Below, in pieces: positions 61,208 through 64,000 of a DNA stretch of 64,000 nt. The translations under genes were made by a program, and so were the position numbers. Each line of letters begins with the position of its first letter. Position 1 is the stretch's first letter. A model generated the notes under the pieces. It ran no database searches and was not told the origin of the DNA. It was given only the letters and a program-made list of their open reading frames with translations. The stretch is from Isosphaera pallida ATCC 43644 (lineage in GTDB: Bacteria; Planctomycetota; Planctomycetia; Isosphaerales; Isosphaeraceae). The stretch is from assembly GCF_000186345.1 (NCBI RefSeq), contig NC_014962.1, forward strand, positions 2,170,001-2,234,000. The letters are read 5' to 3'.

Positions 61208-63870
61208 CCCCCCACGACCATGCCGACGACTGTTCCCTACCAACCCGCGCGACCCACGCCGGCGCGTCGGTCGCCTCGGTGAACCAAGAGGAGGAATCGG
61301 CACCTCCCACCTCCGCCGGCTCGGTCCCGCACGTGATGAGTACGGCCCAATCCGACAAGGCGAATCCGCCCTCCACCCAGCCCAAGGAGACGGCTTCCCA
61401 CCACCTTGGCTCCTCAGGAGCGATCTCGATGGGTTCAACCGCCGCCTTGAACCCCAGCGGAACCAACACCGCAACGGTTCTCGGTTCAAGTTCCCGCACC
61501 CTGCCTGCGGTGATCGAGCCGGGCGCGATCTTGTTCGGCAAGTATCGGGTCGATCGCCTGCTGGGACGCGGCGGGATGGGGGAGGTCTGGGGCGTCATTC
61601 ACGTTGAACTCAAAACCCGTCGCGCCATCAAATTGATCCGCGTCGAACGAACCGCCGACGCCCGCAACTTCGACCGCTTCAAACGCGAAGCCGAACTGCT
61701 GGTCCAACTCAACCACCCCGGCGTGGTCTTGGTCCACGACTTCTCTCACAACCCTGAACGCGGCGAAGCCTACCTTGAAATGGAGTGGATCAACGGCTCG
61801 AGCCTCAACAAGATTCTCAAGTCGGACCAGCCCTGTTCGCTTGACTGGATTTACGAGATTCTCCGCCAACTTTGCAGCGTGCTTGAATTAGCCCACGCAA
61901 AAGGGATCATTCATCGAGATCTCAAACCCAGCAACTTGATGCTCCACGACCGCGGTGATGGACGTCCCGAACTCAAGGTCCTCGACTTCGGCCTAGCGCG
62001 GATGATCGACGAGGACGATCCGATCAGTCGCACCAATGAGAATCCATACACTGCTGCCTATGCCGCTCCCGAACAGATCGACCCCTCCATCAACAACAAC
62101 CAACTCGACGAACGGACTGATCTGTACGCCGTTGGGGTCATGCTTTATGAGTTCCTGACCGGGCGGCGACCCTTCGTGGGGGGACTGCCTCAGATTTGCA
62201 TGAACAAGCTGGCCTCGCTCCCCAAACCGCCTTCGCACCACAACCCCGAAATCTCTCCCCAACTCGACGCCTTCACGCTACGTTGTCTAGCCAAAAACCC
62301 AAGCGATCGTCCTCAAACGGCCAGGCAGCTTCTGGAGGACTTCGCCGCCATTTTGGGCCACTCCAGCGTACTTCGTCTCCCACCCCGCCCAGTCGTTGTC
62401 CCCGGCGAGCAGATATCCACCAACCCCAGTGGTTATTCAACCCTCCCCCCCTCGACCACTCAACCCAATACGGGCTCCACGACCGCCAAGAGCTCCAGCA
62501 CACGCGATTCCACCGCCACCAACGATCACTCGCTGCCCAACGAACATGAGAGTCTCAACACGGATTTCCTTCGCTCTTCCAACTTCGCCCCCTCCTCTTA
62601 CCCCACTCATTTCATCAGCGGCGATTCCTCCGCCCCGACGCCTGGAAGTTCTCACGAAAACAGCGACGTTTCCCAACACCTGACCGCCTTTCCAATCCAA
62701 GTGGTGGGAACGTTGGTGGCGTTTGGCGTCCTGGTCTTGGCGGCCGTCTTCCTGCTCCCGCGAGAATGGTTCTCCAACACCAAAGGTATCGATCCGCCGA
62801 AGATCGAGTCAGATGGTCCGAAGAGGTCGCTGACTTGGGACGGCATGATCGACGAGGAGGGCCGTTCAAGCTTCGCCGATTGGCCCGCCGTGCTGGTGCG
62901 GGCCGACAAACCGGGCATTCGCTATCGTCGCCTAGACCGCTTCATGGGCAAGGACCTCAACCCCCGTCCGCTCTACCTCCCCGATGGCCTAGAGGCGGTT
63001 TCCGAACCCCGCGACGACAACCGCGACGGCTGGCCAATCCAACTGCGCCGCAGCCTCGACGGCGCGACCTTCCGCCTCATCCCGCCAGGGTCCTTCGAGA
63101 TGGGACGCGACGAGGGTGGCACCCAGGGACCTCGGGGCGATTTCCCCGCCCACCGGGTCGAACTGACCCGGCCGTTCTATTTGCAAGATCACGAAACCCG
63201 TTATCGGGAGTTCGAACTCTGGCTCGGGGAAACTAACCGCAAACCGTCCGCTGAGTTGGAGCGCACCCGTCAGGAACTCATCGAGGCCTTGGGAGCCCAA
63301 GCGATCGACGACCTGCCGGTCGGCTCGGTCACCTGGGCCGAGGCCGACGCCTTCGCCCGCTCCCGAGGCGGTCTGCTGCCCACCGAAGCGCAATGGGAAT
63401 ACGCCGCCCGCTCCCGAGGCGCACGCGCCTTACCCACCGTCTGGCCGGCCAACCTGAATGTGCGCGACCGCGTCGAAAACCTCGCCAACCTGCGCCGGGA
63501 CACCCCAAGCCCCCCCGGCTCGTTCGTTAACGACACCACCGCGGAAGGAATCCGCGACCTGTTCGGCAACCTCGCCGAATGGACCCGCGACCTTGGCCGG
63601 GTCTACAACTATGACTCGCAAATTGACCCGGGCGACGGAGCCGACGTTGGCGGCTCCCACAACGCGGAGGGCCCCCGGATCGTGCGGGGCTTTTCCTACA
63701 ACGACACCGACGCCAACCCCGTCCTCACCAAACGTAGAGAGTGGGAGGCCAGCTCCTCGGCTCCCTGGATTGGTTTTCGCATGATTCTGGTTCCCCTGTC
63801 CCGCCCGGACTCGAACGACGCACCGGTCCGGGTCGCGTCCTCGTCTGGCCCCCGAGGGTCGTCCAGATGA
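61204..63870 (+). CDS. Membrane Ser/Thr kinase with cysteine-free FGE/SUMF1-type domain
   Basis: Predicted 888 aa. After a 100-residue disordered N-terminus: kinase domain with G121-RGGMGEV128, Lys143, HRDLKPSN (Asp239), DFG (261-263) and AAPEQ. A Ser/Thr/Pro linker, one membrane segment (about 500-520, VVGTLVAFGVLVLAAVFLLP), then an FGE/SUMF1-fold domain from residue 620 (GATFRLIPPGSFEMG, LLPTEAQWEYAARS, DLFGNLAEWTRDLG, RIVRGFSYN, WIGFRMIL). The FGE-fold part contains no cysteine at all, so it cannot make formylglycine and is probably a binding module outside the membrane. ATG overlaps the WD40 stop, and its own stop overlaps the next ATG. Confidence 0.93.
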   Translation: MTPHDHADDCSLPTRATHAGASVASVNQEEESAPPTSAGSVPHVMSTAQSDKANPPSTQPKETASHHLGSSGAISMGSTAALNPSGTNTATVLGSSSRTLPAVIEPGAILFGKYRVDRLLGRGGMGEVWGVIHVELKTRRAIKLIRVERTADARNFDRFKREAELLVQLNHPGVVLVHDFSHNPERGEAYLEMEWINGSSLNKILKSDQPCSLDWIYEILRQLCSVLELAHAKGIIHRDLKPSNLMLHDRGDGRPELKVLDFGLARMIDEDDPISRTNENPYTAAYAAPEQIDPSINNNQLDERTDLYAVGVMLYEFLTGRRPFVGGLPQICMNKLASLPKPPSHHNPEISPQLDAFTLRCLAKNPSDRPQTARQLLEDFAAILGHSSVLRLPPRPVVVPGEQISTNPSGYSTLPPSTTQPNTGSTTAKSSSTRDSTATNDHSLPNEHESLNTDFLRSSNFAPSSYPTHFISGDSSAPTPGSSHENSDVSQHLTAFPIQVVGTLVAFGVLVLAAVFLLPREWFSNTKGIDPPKIESDGPKRSLTWDGMIDEEGRSSFADWPAVLVRADKPGIRYRRLDRFMGKDLNPRPLYLPDGLEAVSEPRDDNRDGWPIQLRRSLDGATFRLIPPGSFEMGRDEGGTQGPRGDFPAHRVELTRPFYLQDHETRYREFELWLGETNRKPSAELERTRQELIEALGAQAIDDLPVGSVTWAEADAFARSRGGLLPTEAQWEYAARSRGARALPTVWPANLNVRDRVENLANLRRDTPSPPGSFVNDTTAEGIRDLFGNLAEWTRDLGRVYNYDSQIDPGDGADVGGSHNAEGPRIVRGFSYNDTDANPVLTKRREWEASSSAPWIGFRMILVPLSRPDSNDAPVRVASSSGPRGSSR

Positions 63871-64000
63871 CGAGGTTTCCAAGAAACTGGTCAACGTGGC
63901 CAGAGCGGGGGCGGCGTCCGCCGTTCGTGTTGGGTTTGGGTTTGCTCATCCTGTGGGCCGCGTCATCAAGCGGTTGCGGACCGGGACAGCCCGAGCCGAT
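63867..64000 (+). CDS. Putative lipoprotein, start only (runs off window)
   Basis: First 44 codons of a gene whose ATG overlaps the kinase TGA (ATGA). The peptide begins MTRFPRNWSTWPERGRRPPF, followed by a hydrophobic core (VLGLGLLILWAAS) and SSSGC with Cys37, a relaxed lipobox, then GPGQPEP. It is probably a lipoprotein and the third coupled member of the operon. The rest is beyond the window. Confidence 0.75.
   Translation, partial: MTRFPRNWSTWPERGRRPPFVLGLGLLILWAASSSGCGPGQPEP

Overview
The window reads as the chromosome of a high-GC planctomycete, most like the Isosphaeraceae; genus cannot be fixed by eye. Supporting this are long Pro/Ala/Ser-rich insertions in housekeeping proteins (IF-2, RbfA and NusA tails), very large TPR proteins, a WD40 protein next to a Ser/Thr kinase fused to a formylglycine-generating-enzyme (FGE)-type domain, a prokaryotic SUI1 factor, an RsgA with a basic N-terminal tail, and genes arranged singly or in short coupled groups. 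I found no rRNA, tRNA, CRISPR array, insertion sequence or prophage.

Layout. 1-1605 (minus): sulfate ABC transporter, binding lipoprotein then CysT permease, cut by the window edge. 1839-8658: an ArnT-type glycosyltransferase, a SUI1/YciH factor, a ubiX-SDR-ubiA cluster (quinone biosynthesis) and an OafA-type acyltransferase. 9174-10487: xylose isomerase. 10826-16555: two WXG100-like proteins, a coiled-coil protein and a 1424-residue FtsK/SpoIIIE ATPase, a compact type-VII-like cluster. 16641-18493: xdhC-mocA, overlapping by four bases. 18557-19831: DEAD-box helicase with an attenuator-like leader. 19832-23000: mostly non-coding, with two small hypothetical genes and several hairpins. 23001-30612: a giant TPR protein, exported cyclophilin, 7Fe ferredoxin with a textbook terminator, and an RlmI-like methyltransferase. 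30819-35152 (minus): zinc-ribbon protein, YfhO-like membrane protein and rsgA. 35404-40090: biotin-dependent carboxyltransferase, ferredoxin-NADP reductase, 3-hydroxyisobutyrate-dehydrogenase-like protein and an exported esterase. 40415-46863 (minus): VWA-TPR protein, yebC, an exported TPR protein and a fasciclin protein. 47068-55168 (minus): nusA-infB-rbfA and an endonuclease-III-like protein. 55747-57074: fur-like regulator coupled to tatD. 57419-64000: a coupled operon of an exported WD40 protein with a dead caspase-like domain, a membrane kinase with a cysteine-free FGE-fold domain, and a lipoprotein running off the window.

The two most interesting systems are that last operon, where two apparent pseudo-enzyme domains would face each other outside the inner membrane and the kinase lies inside, and the WXG100/FtsK cluster, which looks like a minimal ESX-type export locus in a diderm lineage. 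The leader of the DEAD-box helicase gene, with mutually exclusive hairpins and a U-tract, is the best regulatory candidate. All assignments rest on reading motifs by eye; no database search was run.
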